A stretch of 57,887 nt of DNA from the NCBI RefSeq assembly GCF_000272405.2, contig NZ_AJZM02000177.1:1-57887 (forward strand). The letters run 5' to 3'. The DNA comes from Vibrio tasmaniensis 1F-187 (GTDB lineage: Bacteria; Pseudomonadota; Gammaproteobacteria; Enterobacterales; Vibrionaceae). The notes under the pieces are model-generated. The model did not search any database. It was not told the origin of the DNA and was given only the letters and a program-made list of their open reading frames with translations. Of the stretch, positions 8,227 to 17,828 are shown in pieces (within the stretch, counting starts at the first letter, position 1; each line of letters begins with the position of its first letter). The translations under genes and the position numbers were made by a program.

Positions 8227-9168
8227 TTGCCTATTCGCATTCCAGACCAATTGCCAGCATCTGATGTTCTTCGTGAAGAAAACATCTTTATTATGCCGTT
8301 ATCAAGAGCATCGACACAGGAAATTCGTCCACTTCGAGTCTTGATCCTCAACCTAATGCCAAAGAAGATTGAAACTGAAACTCAATTCTTGCGCCTACTA
8401 TCCAACAGCCCATTGCAAGTCGATGTAGAGCTGTTGCGTATTGATGACCGACCAAGTAAAAACACGCCGACAGAACACCTTGATAACTTCTACCGTCAAT
8501 TTGAAATGGTCAAAGGGAGAAACTTTGATGGATTGATCATCACTGGTGCGCCACTTGGCTTGGTTCAATTTGAAGACGTTATCTACTGGGATCATCTAAA
8601 AACCATCATGGAATGGGCAAACAAGCATGTGACCTCAACCTTGTATGTGTGTTGGGCTGCTCAAGCTGGCTTAAAGCTCTTGTATGATTTACCAAAACGA
8701 ACTCGTAAAGATAAGCTTTCTGGGGTTTACAACCACGAGATACATAACCCGTACCACCCAATTTTACGTGGCTTCGACGATACCTTTTTGGCACCGCACT
8801 CTCGCTATGCTGATTTCTCTCAGGAATACTTGGCCGAGCATACCGACCTTGATGTTCTTGCGACTTCTGATGTGGCGGGCGTATACCTTGCGGCAACCAA
8901 AGATAAGCGAAACGTGTTTGTAACCGGTCACCCTGAATACGATGCGCATACACTTCACAACGAATACATTCGTGATTTGGGTGAAGGCATGGAGCCTGTG
9001 ATACCAATCAACTACTACCCGAACAACAATCCAGACAACAAGCCTGTAGCAAGTTGGCGTAGTCATGGACACTTATTGTTTTCAAACTGGCTTAACTACT
9101 GCGTTTACCAACAAACGCCTTACGATCTGGATCACTTCAGCGAAGACAACTTCACCAAGGACGACTAA
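8227..9168 (+). CDS. metA: Homoserine O-succinyltransferase
   Basis: MetA transfers an acyl group from succinyl-CoA (or acetyl-CoA in some homologues) to homoserine, the first committed step of methionine synthesis, in the cytoplasm. The 313-aa length is typical. Nucleophile Cys142 (YVCWAAQAG) and catalytic His235/Glu237 (GHPEY) are present. The start codon is TTG at 8227, supported by AGGGAG upstream and by the conserved N-terminus [10 protein letters not shown]. Three tandem met boxes sit directly upstream, so it is MetJ-regulated. It is monocistronic with its own terminator. Confidence 0.97.
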   Translation: MPIRIPDQLPASDVLREENIFIMPLSRASTQEIRPLRVLILNLMPKKIETETQFLRLLSNSPLQVDVELLRIDDRPSKNTPTEHLDNFYRQFEMVKGRNFDGLIITGAPLGLVQFEDVIYWDHLKTIMEWANKHVTSTLYVCWAAQAGLKLLYDLPKRTRKDKLSGVYNHEIHNPYHPILRGFDDTFLAPHSRYADFSQEYLAEHTDLDVLATSDVAGVYLAATKDKRNVFVTGHPEYDAHTLHNEYIRDLGEGMEPVIPINYYPNNNPDNKPVASWRSHGHLLFSNWLNYCVYQQTPYDLDHFSEDNFTKDD

Positions 9169-9196
9169 GTTCTTTCTTCCGATTCACAAACACATT

Positions 9197-9249
9197 AAGC
9201 CGTCTTCCATAGGTTGTTGATAAAACACCAAATGGGACACGGCTTTTTT
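9197..9249 (+). terminator. Terminator after metA
   Basis: AAGCCGT pairs with ACGGCTT and is followed by a T run. The large loop holds smaller complementary patches. Confidence 0.7.
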
Positions 9250-9337
9250 ATGGTGTTTGGGTCGCATTCCATAATCGACATAACACTTAAATGTATTCGA
9301 TTTCATATCATAGGTTTGTGTTCAAAAGGAGCTGCAC

Positions 9338-10087
9338 ATGCCTAACAAGTCGCTATTACCAAAATCCACCCTGATATCTCATCTAACGCTATTCGCCTCT
9401 CTTTCTTTGGTAGGTTGTGTTTCTGTAACCGAAGGTCCACCAAAAATGGCAAGTGATCCAATTGCGATGTCTCAATCACGTATTGAATTGGGTTTGGGCT
9501 ACATGGGACAAGGTAATATGGTCAAGGCACGTGAAAACCTAGAGCTCGCTATCAAACACGCTCCTAGCTATTACCGCGCCCAACTTTCGATGGCACATTA
9601 TTACGAACAAGTTGGCGAAGTAGATGAAGCAAGAACCACTTACCGCAAAGCACTCAGTCTAGATTCAAGAAACGGCAATGTATTGAATAACTACGGTACG
9701 TTCTTGTGTAAACAAGGCGAATACGAGCAAGCTGATAAATATTTCAATCGCGCTATTGACCAACCCTACTACTACCTTGTCTCTGCAAGTTATGAGAATG
9801 CGGCATTCTGCGCGTTTAAGGCTGGTAATACCGACCAAGCAAAATACTACTTCACACGAGCGATTGACCACGATCCAAATCGCGTAAAATCGATACTACA
9901 GCTATCAAAAATTGAAGTGAGTGACGCCGATTACAACGACGCTAGGCTTCGTTTATTCAAATTCCACCAGCGTTATGGCTACCAAATTCCATCGCTTAAA
10001 ATCTTGGTCGATCTCGAAAACAAAGCAGGTAACAGTGCTCTAGAGAAGAAATATCAGAGTAAGTTAGATGAGTTACTTTCTGCTTAG
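9338..10087 (+). CDS. TPR lipoprotein, PilF/PilW type
   Basis: This 249-aa protein resembles the type IV pilus stability lipoprotein PilF/PilW, which helps assemble the outer-membrane secretin. A signal peptide ends in the lipobox LVGC (Cys27), and about six TPR helices-pairs fill residues 48-245. AAGGAG precedes the ATG. The usual family locus lies next to rlmN and ispG, which are not here. It could be a second copy or a general TPR lipoprotein. It is a single gene between metA and rlmF. Confidence 0.8.
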   Translation: MPNKSLLPKSTLISHLTLFASLSLVGCVSVTEGPPKMASDPIAMSQSRIELGLGYMGQGNMVKARENLELAIKHAPSYYRAQLSMAHYYEQVGEVDEARTTYRKALSLDSRNGNVLNNYGTFLCKQGEYEQADKYFNRAIDQPYYYLVSASYENAAFCAFKAGNTDQAKYYFTRAIDHDPNRVKSILQLSKIEVSDADYNDARLRLFKFHQRYGYQIPSLKILVDLENKAGNSALEKKYQSKLDELLSA

Positions 10088-10102
10088 CGCATATGAAAAA
10101 CA

Positions 10103-10138
10103 CAAAAAACGGGCTTGTTGCGTTAACAACAAGCCCGT
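10103..10138 (-). terminator. Terminator of rlmF
   Basis: A 12-bp perfect stem (ACGGGCTTGTTG paired with its complement across a short loop) is followed on the minus strand by TTTTTT. It lies between the convergent PilW-like and rlmF genes. Confidence 0.85.
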
Positions 10139-10176
10139 ACGTAATTTCAACTTAATGTCTTAACACAGTGCTGCCG

Positions 10177-11523
10177 CTATTTTAGCGCAATCCACTCTTG
10201 TCTTTGCTCGTCGTCCATAAAGGTCCATGCGATAAAGCGACTCACCTTCTGGCCTTGCGACATCTCAACCACTTTTACTTGTTTAGCTCTTAGCTTACCC
10301 AGCTCTGAACGAACCATATCGACGTTATCTTTCTTAGAAATCAATGTCGTGAACCACAATACTTGAGTAGCAAAAAGTTGGCTCTCTCTCGCCATTTTCA
10401 TAATGAAAGTAGCTTCGCCACCCGGACACCAAAGTTCAGATTTTTGGCCACCAAAGTTTAAGGTTGGTTTCTCTTGCTTAATCGATTTGGCTGGCTTCTT
10501 ATTCATCTCGGGCTTGAATGACTTGCCCGCTTTCTTAGCTCGGTTTGCCGCTAAGTTATCCAATTTACGTTGTGATCCCTTTTCCGCCTCTTCTAGAGAA
10601 CTATGGAATGGAGGGTTACAAATAGTGACATCGTAACGTTCATTATCTTTAATCACGCCCTTAAAGATAGATTCAGAGTCCGCTTGTAGACGAGCTCGGA
10701 TCTTACCTTTTAGATTAGGGTTACTTTCAGCAATGAAGTTCGCTGTTTTGATGGAGACTGAATCGACATCCGTACCCGTACAGCGCCACTTATACTCTGT
10801 CGCGCCAATGATTGGGTAAATACAGTTTGCACCAACACCGATATCTAATGCTTTCACAGAGGCGTGATTATAAGGCTCACCTTGGCCATCGCTGTTTAGG
10901 ATGTCTGCCACTCTGTGGATATAATCTGCACGGCCAGGAATTGGTGGGCACAAGTAACCAGCAGGAATATCCCAATGCTTAACGCCATAGTGATGCGCCA
11001 GTAAAGCCTTGTTAAGTAGCTTAACAGCCAATGGATCAGAGAAATTAACGGTGTCTTCGCCCACCGGGTTCTTGATCAGATGTTCTTTTAGCTCAGGTAA
11101 CGCTGCAACCAATAACTCAAAGTCGTAGCGACCTGTGTGTTGGTTTCTTGGGTGTAATCCACCTTGAGGCTTTTCAGTCGAGCGTCTTTTCTGCGCTGCG
11201 TTTTTGTTAAAAGCAGTTTTATTAAAAGAACCCTTATTCGATGATCCTTTATTCGCACCCGGTTTACCTTTGCTATCTTTTGCAAAAGGTCGCTTTGCTT
11301 TGTTGTTGTCAGCACCTTTGGGAGCACTGTTTTTGCGGTCTGATGTGTTCTTTGTAGAAATACGCTTGTCGCTGCTTGGTTTACCTGTACTTGGCTTAAC
11401 ATCACCTTGCTTGCGGTTACCTTGCGTACTGTTACCTTCGTTAGCTTGGTTATCTTTTGTTTTTGCTGCGGAGGTACTGTTTTTCGACAGGCTTAGCGTT
11501 GTTCTATTTTGTGATTGGCTCAT
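10177..11523 (-). CDS. rlmF: 23S rRNA m6A1618 methyltransferase
   Basis: RlmF methylates adenine 1618 of 23S rRNA using S-adenosylmethionine. The catalytic part (about residues 120-448) starts with [15 protein letters not shown], has the SAM-binding [13 protein letters not shown] segment, and the N6-adenine motif NPPFHSS. At 448 aa it is about 140 residues longer than the E. coli enzyme because of an N-terminal lysine/serine/asparagine-rich low-complexity tail (about 1-120), with repeated [11 protein letters not shown] units. The tail probably binds RNA nonspecifically. The gene starts 4 bases after the stop of the upstream metallopeptidase gene, so the two are an operon. Confidence 0.95.
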   Translation of the reverse strand: MSQSQNRTTLSLSKNSTSAAKTKDNQANEGNSTQGNRKQGDVKPSTGKPSSDKRISTKNTSDRKNSAPKGADNNKAKRPFAKDSKGKPGANKGSSNKGSFNKTAFNKNAAQKRRSTEKPQGGLHPRNQHTGRYDFELLVAALPELKEHLIKNPVGEDTVNFSDPLAVKLLNKALLAHHYGVKHWDIPAGYLCPPIPGRADYIHRVADILNSDGQGEPYNHASVKALDIGVGANCIYPIIGATEYKWRCTGTDVDSVSIKTANFIAESNPNLKGKIRARLQADSESIFKGVIKDNERYDVTICNPPFHSSLEEAEKGSQRKLDNLAANRAKKAGKSFKPEMNKKPAKSIKQEKPTLNFGGQKSELWCPGGEATFIMKMARESQLFATQVLWFTTLISKKDNVDMVRSELGKLRAKQVKVVEMSQGQKVSRFIAWTFMDDEQRQEWIALK

Positions 11524-11527
11524 TGGG

Positions 11528-12025
11528 CTACTTCTTTAAATCTAAATACATCATGAATAAACGGGCATCTAACTCAAGTTGATGATATTCCGGTTCCATG
11601 TGACAGCATAGTTGGTAAAAGGCTTTGTCGTGCTCTTTCTCTTTGATGTGCGCCAGTTCGTGTACCACCAACATTCTCAGCAAAGGTTCTGGCGCATTTT
11701 TAAAAACACTGGCGATACGAATCTCATTCTTCGATTTGATCTTTCCACCATGATTTTTCGCGACGTAAGAGTGCAGACCTAATGCATTATTAATTAGGTG
11801 TATCTTGCCGTCATAAATCACTTTACTGATCGGTGGTGTTTTTTTCATATAACGATTTTTAATCTCAATCGCATAGTCAAACAGGGCTTTCTCGCTTTTT
11901 ATTTCATGATTCTTTGGGTAGCGAGCTTCGAACCACGGCACCAACTTTCCCGATTCAACTAGTTGAGTTACCGGATCGAGAATGTGCTTCGGGTAGCCTT
12001 GGATATAGCGTAAAGAAGGATGCAT
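11528..12025 (-). CDS. YgjP-type M48 family metallopeptidase
   Basis: This 165-aa protein carries the zinc motif [15 protein letters not shown], the HExxH-plus-third-His arrangement of the YgjP/DUF45 family. No signal peptide or membrane helix is visible, so it is probably cytoplasmic. Physiological substrate is unknown. It is the first gene of a two-gene unit with rlmF (4-base gap) and is divergent from the glutaredoxin gene. Confidence 0.85.
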   Translation of the reverse strand: MHPSLRYIQGYPKHILDPVTQLVESGKLVPWFEARYPKNHEIKSEKALFDYAIEIKNRYMKKTPPISKVIYDGKIHLINNALGLHSYVAKNHGGKIKSKNEIRIASVFKNAPEPLLRMLVVHELAHIKEKEHDKAFYQLCCHMEPEYHQLELDARLFMMYLDLKK

Positions 12026-12178
12026 GCTGAAAGACCGTACAAGTTACACCACGACAATACGTTGTGGTCTTGAAAATTGAGCCGCATAGTGTAACTGATC
12101 ACACTTTTCTAATCACCTAGGATTCGTTACACTTTAGCGAGATTCACCAAGAGCTAGACTCAAAAAGAGATTATAAAA

Positions 12179-12415
12179 ATGAAACGTGTTGTATTGTACG
12201 TCGCAGACAAATGCCCGCACTGTAAAGATGCACAGCGCTATTTGGATTCAAAGAAAATTGTTTACCGCCTAACGAATGCAAAGATGCAGCGTGGCCGTAA
12301 AGAGTTGCAAGCGATGGGGGCTCGCTCTATCCCCGTACTTAAAATCGGCGATCAAGTGATGGTCGGCTGGAATCAGAAGAACTTCGATAAGATGTATAAC
12401 TCAAAGAGTACCTAA
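12179..12415 (+). CDS. Glutaredoxin-family protein
   Basis: This 78-aa thioredoxin-fold protein has the redox motif CPHC (Cys12-Cys15) after the first strand, and the cis-Pro segment ARSIPVLKIG. The CPHC pair is unlike the CPYC of classic glutaredoxins, so its partner is uncertain. Size and fold suggest a cytoplasmic disulfide reductase. It is monocistronic, ended by a strong terminator. Confidence 0.88.
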   Translation: MKRVVLYVADKCPHCKDAQRYLDSKKIVYRLTNAKMQRGRKELQAMGARSIPVLKIGDQVMVGWNQKNFDKMYNSKST

Positions 12416-12446
12416 GTGCTCTAAGCCAGTAATACTTCTATATAAT

Positions 12447-12483
12447 AAAGCCCGAATGTCCAATCTAGGATACTCGGGCTTTG
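12447..12483 (+). terminator. Terminator after the glutaredoxin gene
   Basis: AAAGCCCGA pairs with TCGGGCTTT, and TCC with GGA inside. A T-rich tract follows. Confidence 0.8.
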
Positions 12484-12618
12484 TTGTTCTATATTCATGA
12501 CAACTTGTATATCGAAAATAAACAGGTCGCATTCTTGCAGTTTCTCTATTTACTAAATCCTTGTCAGACAAGCTTCTCATATAAAAAGTCTTTCGATAAA
12601 AAAGTCGATGCACCTAGC

Positions 12619-12783
12619 CTAGCCTTTGATTTTAAAAGCTGCATTACAATTAGCACATTTGTATTTTTCTTTAATACCAAGGATTCTGTCAAAAATATTA
12701 CGACGAACTCTAACAATTCTTTGTTCTTTACATTTACACTTCATACTTAATGGCTTCAGTTTTTTTAACGTGGGAGGCGACAT
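12619..12783 (-). CDS. Candidate small zinc-ribbon protein (54 aa)
   Basis: A minus-strand ORF of 54 codons begins ATG at 12783 and ends TAG at 12619. It encodes a basic protein with a CKC pair and, 27 residues after it, a CANC pair (KYKCANCNAAFKI), the layout of a small treble-clef or zinc-ribbon domain. An internal Met (MKCKCKEQ) directly before the first pair is an alternative start. The ribosome site is weak (AGGT). It fills an otherwise empty 575-base gap. No further coding signal was seen at 12784-12991. Function unknown. Confidence 0.5.
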   Translation of the reverse strand: MSPPTLKKLKPLSMKCKCKEQRIVRVRRNIFDRILGIKEKYKCANCNAAFKIKG

Positions 12784-12991
12784 ATTTAATACCTAATGTA
12801 AGTTAACAATCACACGTTCACCAAATAATAATACAACGCACCTCACAGTTTTATATTTAAATAGTGTGATACTGAGCAATTAATCAGTAAAAGAACGTCA
12901 TTTAAATGCCATAAAAATCACAAAATAACACATTGAAATGTAGTAGATATTTTACGTTAAATTTGTATTGATAGATAACACAACAAGACAA

Positions 12992-13864
12992 TCACACGTA
13001 GCGCTTAACGAAATCAATAAAGGTTCGGTCCGCCTTCGACAAGTACCCTTCCTTTCTCCAAGCCAAAGATAGATTCAGTTTTACAGGGTCTTTAAATGGC
13101 ACGCCTATCACGTCTTTCTCATATTCTGTGACCAAACTCAGCAGCGCAGTAATGGCAAACTCTCGTTTTACTATAGAAAGAATCATTGGCAATAAGTTGG
13201 TTTCGAAGGCGATGGTCATATCGAGATTGTATTTTTTACAGGTCGCATCAATGAAATCACGGTGGAAATAACCCGACTTGAACATAATCAGTTCTTGAGC
13301 GAAAAACTCTTCAAAGGTAATGAATGGTTGTGACGCTAATGGGTGTTCTTTACCAACAACAGCTAGCATCTCAGAACTCAACAAGTGATCGGTTTCGAGA
13401 TCATCTGGGACATTTTCATGATTGATAACCCCGATATCCAGTTCGCCGTTTAACAGCATTTCACGAATCGAAGCGGTACCAGCATCTATAAGCGTCAGTT
13501 TTAGGTTTGGGTATTGGCTTTTAAAGGCCATCACGACCTGTGGGAAAAAGTAGCTCCCCATCATACTTGGAGCGCCTAATCGAACCTCGCCTTTTTCTAG
13601 TCCCTTTAGCTCATTCATTGCGAGTTGAGCATCATCAAACTGCTGGGCGATTCGCTTTGCATGCTCAAACAGTACCTTTCCCTCTTCCGTTAAGGTGACG
13701 GATTTATCTCCTCGACGAAATAGAATCAACTCAAGCGTCTGTTCTAGTTTTTTAATGGAGATACTCAATGCAGGCTGTGCGATATGCAGCGCTTTTGCAG
13801 CCTGGGTAAAATTACCAAACTGAGCAACGGCCAGAAAATGTCGAAGAGGTTTTGATTCAAGCAT
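12992..13864 (-). CDS. LysR-family transcription regulator
   Basis: This 290-aa regulator has the LysR N-terminal winged helix-turn-helix (about residues 1-60, NFTQAAKALHIAQPALSISIKKLE) and a periplasmic-binding-like effector domain (about 90-290). It is divergent from an MFS exporter gene 110 bases away, the typical LysR arrangement, so it probably controls that gene. Effector unknown. Confidence 0.92.
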   Translation of the reverse strand: MLESKPLRHFLAVAQFGNFTQAAKALHIAQPALSISIKKLEQTLELILFRRGDKSVTLTEEGKVLFEHAKRIAQQFDDAQLAMNELKGLEKGEVRLGAPSMMGSYFFPQVVMAFKSQYPNLKLTLIDAGTASIREMLLNGELDIGVINHENVPDDLETDHLLSSEMLAVVGKEHPLASQPFITFEEFFAQELIMFKSGYFHRDFIDATCKKYNLDMTIAFETNLLPMILSIVKREFAITALLSLVTEYEKDVIGVPFKDPVKLNLSLAWRKEGYLSKADRTFIDFVKRYV

Positions 13865-13868
13865 GGCG

Positions 13869-13905
13869 ATATATTTAATATATAGAGTTGATATTTTTAA
13901 TATAT
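13869..13905. promoter_or_regulatory. Paired AT-rich repeats, candidate LysR operator
   Basis: ATATATTTAATATAT (13869-13883) and ATATTTTTAATATAT (13891-13905) differ at one base and lie 22 bp apart, two helical turns. They begin 4 bases from the LysR start codon in the divergent intergenic region. LysR proteins commonly bind such paired sites. Confidence 0.5.
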
Positions 13906-13974
13906 TTCTTTAATCACACTTGTACTGATAACTTGTTCACAAATAGCTTACTTACTCGCGCAGGCACAACGTAA

Positions 13975-15174
13975 ATGTTTGATAAAGGCAGTCCTCAATA
14001 CAAACGCATCACCCAATCATTGGCGATTGGTTCATTTATCATTTTCTGTAACCTTTACCTCTTTCAGCCTATCTTGCCGCACATGGCGGAGCACTTCCAA
14101 GTATCTGAAACTCAGATCAACTGGCTGTTTGCCGCGACAACACTTGGGCTTTCCATCAGCTTGGTGCCTTGGGCAATCGCTTCTGAAACCTTTGGTCGAA
14201 AACCTATTATCCTATTCAGTCTGTTCGCTATTCCTTTGATTGGATTGAGCATGGTGTTCACAACCACTCTACTGCAACTTGTTATTGCCAGAGCATTAAT
14301 GGGAATCGCAGTCGCTGCTTTTGCAGGCGTGGCGGTTGCCTATATGGTCGAAGAGTTATCACCCAAAGCATTTGCAGTCGCGATCGGTGGTTATATTGCA
14401 GCCAACTCATTGGGTGGAATTTTCGGACGTGTATTGGGTGGCTTGATTACGGATTATTTTGACTGGCACGCAACGGTTTTGTTTTTCGTGGTCGGCTCCT
14501 TAATCGGCGCTCTCTATATTGCGTATAGTCTGCCTGACCAACAAAACTTCAAACCTCAACAAGGGTTGTTCTTTCATCATAACCGCTCGGTTGTGATGCA
14601 CTTAAGAAACCGTACCTTGTGGCTCGCGATGTTGATTGGTGGCGCTAACTTCGCGCTATTCGTTAACCTGTATTCAGTAATGGGCTTTAGGTTGGTATCC
14701 GAACCTCACTCAGTGCCTGTGGGCTTAGCTTCACTGATATTCCTATGTTACTTGGCCGGTACGGTAAGCTCTAAGCTCTCCAACAAATGGACACTTCGCT
14801 TTGACCCGTTAAACGGTATATTGATGGGCGTGTGTATTAGCTTAATCGGAATGTTGGTTTCTGCCGTCGACAAAGTCCCATTCATGTTAGCTGGGTTGTT
14901 ATTGATCAGTGGCGGAGCTTTTTTCGCCCATACCCTAGCCTATTCTTGGGTAAGTCAAAAAGCATCGAGCGCGAAAGCGACAGCAACCGCACTTTACTTA
15001 GTTCACTATTACATAGGCGGGAGCTTAGGTGGTTTCTTACTCTTATATTGTTGGCAGTTGTTCGGTTGGAATGGTGTTATCGCCGGTGGTTCTATCTTCT
15101 ATGTTGCGATATTTGCTTGGGTCTACCAGTTAAAACAACTTCAAGGATCAACCTCGAAGCTAGCTGAAGCTTAA
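13975..15174 (+). CDS. MFS transporter
   Basis: This 399-aa inner-membrane protein has twelve hydrophobic segments and the MFS signature after helix 2 (ETFGRKP). It resembles the YnfM/arabinose-efflux-like group of drug or metabolite exporters. Substrate cannot be told. It is divergent from a LysR regulator. Confidence 0.9.
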   Translation: MFDKGSPQYKRITQSLAIGSFIIFCNLYLFQPILPHMAEHFQVSETQINWLFAATTLGLSISLVPWAIASETFGRKPIILFSLFAIPLIGLSMVFTTTLLQLVIARALMGIAVAAFAGVAVAYMVEELSPKAFAVAIGGYIAANSLGGIFGRVLGGLITDYFDWHATVLFFVVGSLIGALYIAYSLPDQQNFKPQQGLFFHHNRSVVMHLRNRTLWLAMLIGGANFALFVNLYSVMGFRLVSEPHSVPVGLASLIFLCYLAGTVSSKLSNKWTLRFDPLNGILMGVCISLIGMLVSAVDKVPFMLAGLLLISGGAFFAHTLAYSWVSQKASSAKATATALYLVHYYIGGSLGGFLLLYCWQLFGWNGVIAGGSIFYVAIFAWVYQLKQLQGSTSKLAEA

Positions 15175-15259
15175 GTAACACAAGTTGTCTGATTGAATTA
15201 GTGCTTTTGATTAACGTCCGTTCTGATATCCTACGCAAAATTTCATTTCGGAACCTGTT

Positions 15260-15826
15260 ATGTCGAACACTCAAAGCACAGACCTTCAAACCATCCACGA
15301 CCAAGTAAAACAATGGTTAGACGATGTCGTTATTGGCCTAAACCTGTGTCCATTCGCAGCCAAACCACAACGTAATAAACAGATTAAGATCTTTGTGAGT
15401 GAAGCGAATACGGAAGAAGCGTTGTTGGAAGACATCATGACGCATTTCGTAGAGTTAGATAACACACCAGTCGCTGAATTGGAGACGACGTTGGTGGTTG
15501 TGCCTAACATGCTGCAAGATTTCTTCGACTACAACATGTTCATTGATTGGATTGAAGCGCTGATTAAGCAGGAAGACTGGGAAGGCGTTTATCAAGTAGC
15601 GACGTTCCACCCAGACTATTGCTTTGGTGGTGCGGATCCAGAAGACGATGAAAATCTTACTAACCGCTCTCCGTATCCGGTTTACCATTTGATTCGTGAA
15701 GCGAGTATGGAAAAAGTGTTGAAGCACTACCCCAACCCTGAAGCGATTCCTGATACCAACATCGCGAGAGTTGAATCTTTAACACCCGAAGAGCGTCGTA
15801 AGTTGTTCCCTTATCTATTCAGTTAA
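15260..15826 (+). CDS. DUF1415 family protein
   Basis: This 188-aa soluble protein matches the DUF1415 family, with the conserved GLNLCPFA near residue 28 and FHPDYCFGG near 116, both carrying a cysteine. No function is established. An 85-base gap separates it from the MFS gene on the same strand; readthrough is possible. It converges on a diguanylate cyclase gene. Confidence 0.85.
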   Translation: MSNTQSTDLQTIHDQVKQWLDDVVIGLNLCPFAAKPQRNKQIKIFVSEANTEEALLEDIMTHFVELDNTPVAELETTLVVVPNMLQDFFDYNMFIDWIEALIKQEDWEGVYQVATFHPDYCFGGADPEDDENLTNRSPYPVYHLIREASMEKVLKHYPNPEAIPDTNIARVESLTPEERRKLFPYLFS

Positions 15827-15864
15827 GAACTAACCTTTGAGCTTTAAGAGCTGACAGCTTCAAC

Positions 15865-16935
15865 TTACGAGTCTGAGTGTTCTTGATGATATGGGCGAGA
15901 TATAAACTGATCTCGTCCATTTTGTTTAGCAATGTACAGGCATTCATCGGCAACTTTGATTAGCGAGTCTAATGCCGACATTCTCTCCCCTTTGCTATCT
16001 CCAGTACTCAACTCAAAATGACACGCACCGATTGATATGGTGATAGGCTTACTATCTAGTGTGATTTTCTTCATTTCTTGTAAAAGAGTCATGAACTTAT
16101 CTTCAACACCACTTGGTGTACTATTTGGATACCAAAGAATGAACTCTTCACCACCAAAACGCGCCACAAACTCTCCATCTTGAATATTATTGCGCAGAAC
16201 GTTTGCCACTTTCTTTAAAACAACGTCACCCATTTGGTGACCGTAAGTGTCATTAACGACCTTAAAGAAATCGATGTCTACGACGGCTAGTGTCCCTTTA
16301 CCTAGAGAGCCTTTTAACTGCTCCACTTCTGCATTCAACGTTTTGAACAAGCAACGTCGATTCGGCAAGTGTGTAAGAGGATCGTACAAAGCTTGATATT
16401 CAAGTTTTTCATTTAACTCTGTCAGTTTACGTTCTTGCTGTCTTCTCACCAGTTCCACTTCAATCCATGACGCCATTAACCGCATAACGTCGATATCGAA
16501 CTCTTTAAACTCGCGATGATAGGGAGCTGGGCTTGAAAAGTTTAAGGTGCCATAAAGCTCATCATTGACGAAAATCGGGATACCAATATAAGACTCTAGC
16601 CCAAAAGATTGGTAGGCAGGATGTGTCGCATACTTATCATGTTTACCGCAATGCTCAATACAAATAGGGCCAACAGATTTGCACGTAATCTCACAATAGG
16701 TCGAACTATAGTCGAAGATATCGCCACTATTGAGCTCAACCCCTTCAGGTGTGACAGAGTGTTCAACTAAGTAAGTATTACCCTCGACTTTCGATAAGAT
16801 ACCAATATCAAGGTTGAAGCGTTCAAGCCCCATGATAAGCAGCTGAGCGATCTGAATATCGAACCCTTTTCGATAATCATTGGTGATTTGATACAAACGA
16901 CGTATAACAACTTCACTTTCATTAGCTTGGTGCAT
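15865..16935 (-). CDS. GAF-GGDEF diguanylate cyclase
   Basis: This 356-aa cytoplasmic protein has a GAF sensor domain (about residues 15-160) joined by a helix to a GGDEF domain (about 185-345). The catalytic motif is GGEEF in ARFGGEEFILWYP, so it should synthesise cyclic di-GMP. No RxxD I-site lies five residues before the motif (QDGE instead). No membrane helices were seen. The GAF ligand is unknown; Cys residues (ITCKSVGPICIEHC) in the GAF core might bind a redox ligand, but this is speculation. Confidence 0.92.
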   Translation of the reverse strand: MHQANESEVVIRRLYQITNDYRKGFDIQIAQLLIMGLERFNLDIGILSKVEGNTYLVEHSVTPEGVELNSGDIFDYSSTYCEITCKSVGPICIEHCGKHDKYATHPAYQSFGLESYIGIPIFVNDELYGTLNFSSPAPYHREFKEFDIDVMRLMASWIEVELVRRQQERKLTELNEKLEYQALYDPLTHLPNRRCLFKTLNAEVEQLKGSLGKGTLAVVDIDFFKVVNDTYGHQMGDVVLKKVANVLRNNIQDGEFVARFGGEEFILWYPNSTPSGVEDKFMTLLQEMKKITLDSKPITISIGACHFELSTGDSKGERMSALDSLIKVADECLYIAKQNGRDQFISRPYHQEHSDS

Positions 16936-17122
16936 AACTGTGATCCTACGACGGAGAACTGATTGGCAATATTACGTGTGGCCTACTGTAAATTATATAT
17001 TAATCAATTAGTTTTTATGCAAGATACCTCATTAAACCAATGAATAAAAGTCGACTTTGCGTTAGCACCCTATTCCCAGCTTTGGTAAAATACCCCATTA
17101 ACGAAACAGAATGGATAGGAAA

Positions 17123-17698
17123 ATGAACCTTTCTCAACTAAGCCAAGAAATCTACGATCACCTTTACCGCGACATTGAAGAGTTCCGCAGTACTTTTGAT
17201 CTGCCTGTTGCTGCTCCTGAAACAATGGACGAAAAAGGCGATACGCTACACACATCTCTAGCGATCGAAGAACTAACAGAACTTGCAGAAGCTGACTCTA
17301 AAATCGAACAAGCGGACGCTATTGTAGACAGCGTTTATGTTTTGATGGGACGTTTAGTTCACCTTGGCCAAGCTAAGGTAGAAGACAACCTAGCAATCAG
17401 CTACCTGATCGACCTACTGCTGAATGTTTCTAAAAACCGCTCAATCGACTTTCTGCCTTGTTGGGACGAAGTACACTCAAGCAACATGAGTAAAGTGTGC
17501 CGTAACGAAACAGAATACGCAGAAACTGAAGCTTTCTATGCTGAGCAGAACATCAAACTGATGGCGGTTCAAAAAGGCGAATACATCATCGCTAAGTGTG
17601 CGGAAGATTTCGTATCTGAAGGCAAGACAGTTCGCCAAGGTAAAGTACTAAAATCAGTACACTACCGCCCTGCGAACCTTGAGCCTCTAACGGCTTAA
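17123..17698 (+). CDS. MazG-like NTP pyrophosphohydrolase family protein
   Basis: This ~191-aa protein has the all-alpha nucleoside-triphosphate pyrophosphohydrolase pattern in its first two-thirds: IEELTELAEAD provides the ExxE metal pair, and QADAIVDSVYVLMG the following acidic pair. Such enzymes remove unusual or excess (d)NTPs. The last ~50 residues (EYIIAKCAEDF...GKVLKSVHYRP) resemble an accessory beta domain. I prefer ATG at 17123, just after an AGGA; ATG at 17111 adds four residues. Substrate unknown. Confidence 0.78.
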   Translation: MNLSQLSQEIYDHLYRDIEEFRSTFDLPVAAPETMDEKGDTLHTSLAIEELTELAEADSKIEQADAIVDSVYVLMGRLVHLGQAKVEDNLAISYLIDLLLNVSKNRSIDFLPCWDEVHSSNMSKVCRNETEYAETEAFYAEQNIKLMAVQKGEYIIAKCAEDFVSEGKTVRQGKVLKSVHYRPANLEPLTA

Positions 17699-17734
17699 CA
17701 CTGGTTATCTAAACCGATCAGCGCACCAAAATAG

Positions 17735-17765
17735 CAAACGCCACGTTTAAATAACGTGGCGTTTT
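17735..17765. terminator. Bidirectional terminator
   Basis: AACGCCACGTT pairs with AACGTGGCGTT around a 5-base loop and is followed by TT. It closes the MazG-like gene and may also serve the convergent acetyltransferase gene. Confidence 0.8.
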
Positions 17766-17793
17766 ATTATCTGTCAGTGATTTCAAACTGTGT

Positions 17794-17827
17794 GCTAATT
17801 GCAGCTGAGTGTTAATTGTAGCTGAAT
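17794..17827. repeat. 17-bp tandem duplication
   Basis: GCTAATTGCAGCTGAGT is followed directly by GTTAATTGTAGCTGAAT. It sits in the convergent gap and just precedes the 3' end of the acetyltransferase gene. Confidence 0.65.
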
Positions 17828-17828
17828 A

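Noticed and set aside
8606..9072. Minus-strand frames of 133 and 102 aa inside metA
   Set aside because: They are reverse-frame shadows of a fully conserved metA; no ribosome site or family signal.
12481..12750. Plus-strand 89-aa frame after the glutaredoxin gene
   Set aside because: It begins inside the glutaredoxin terminator and overlaps the better supported minus-strand Zn-ribbon ORF; its composition is Phe/Ser/Lys-rich like random AT-rich DNA.
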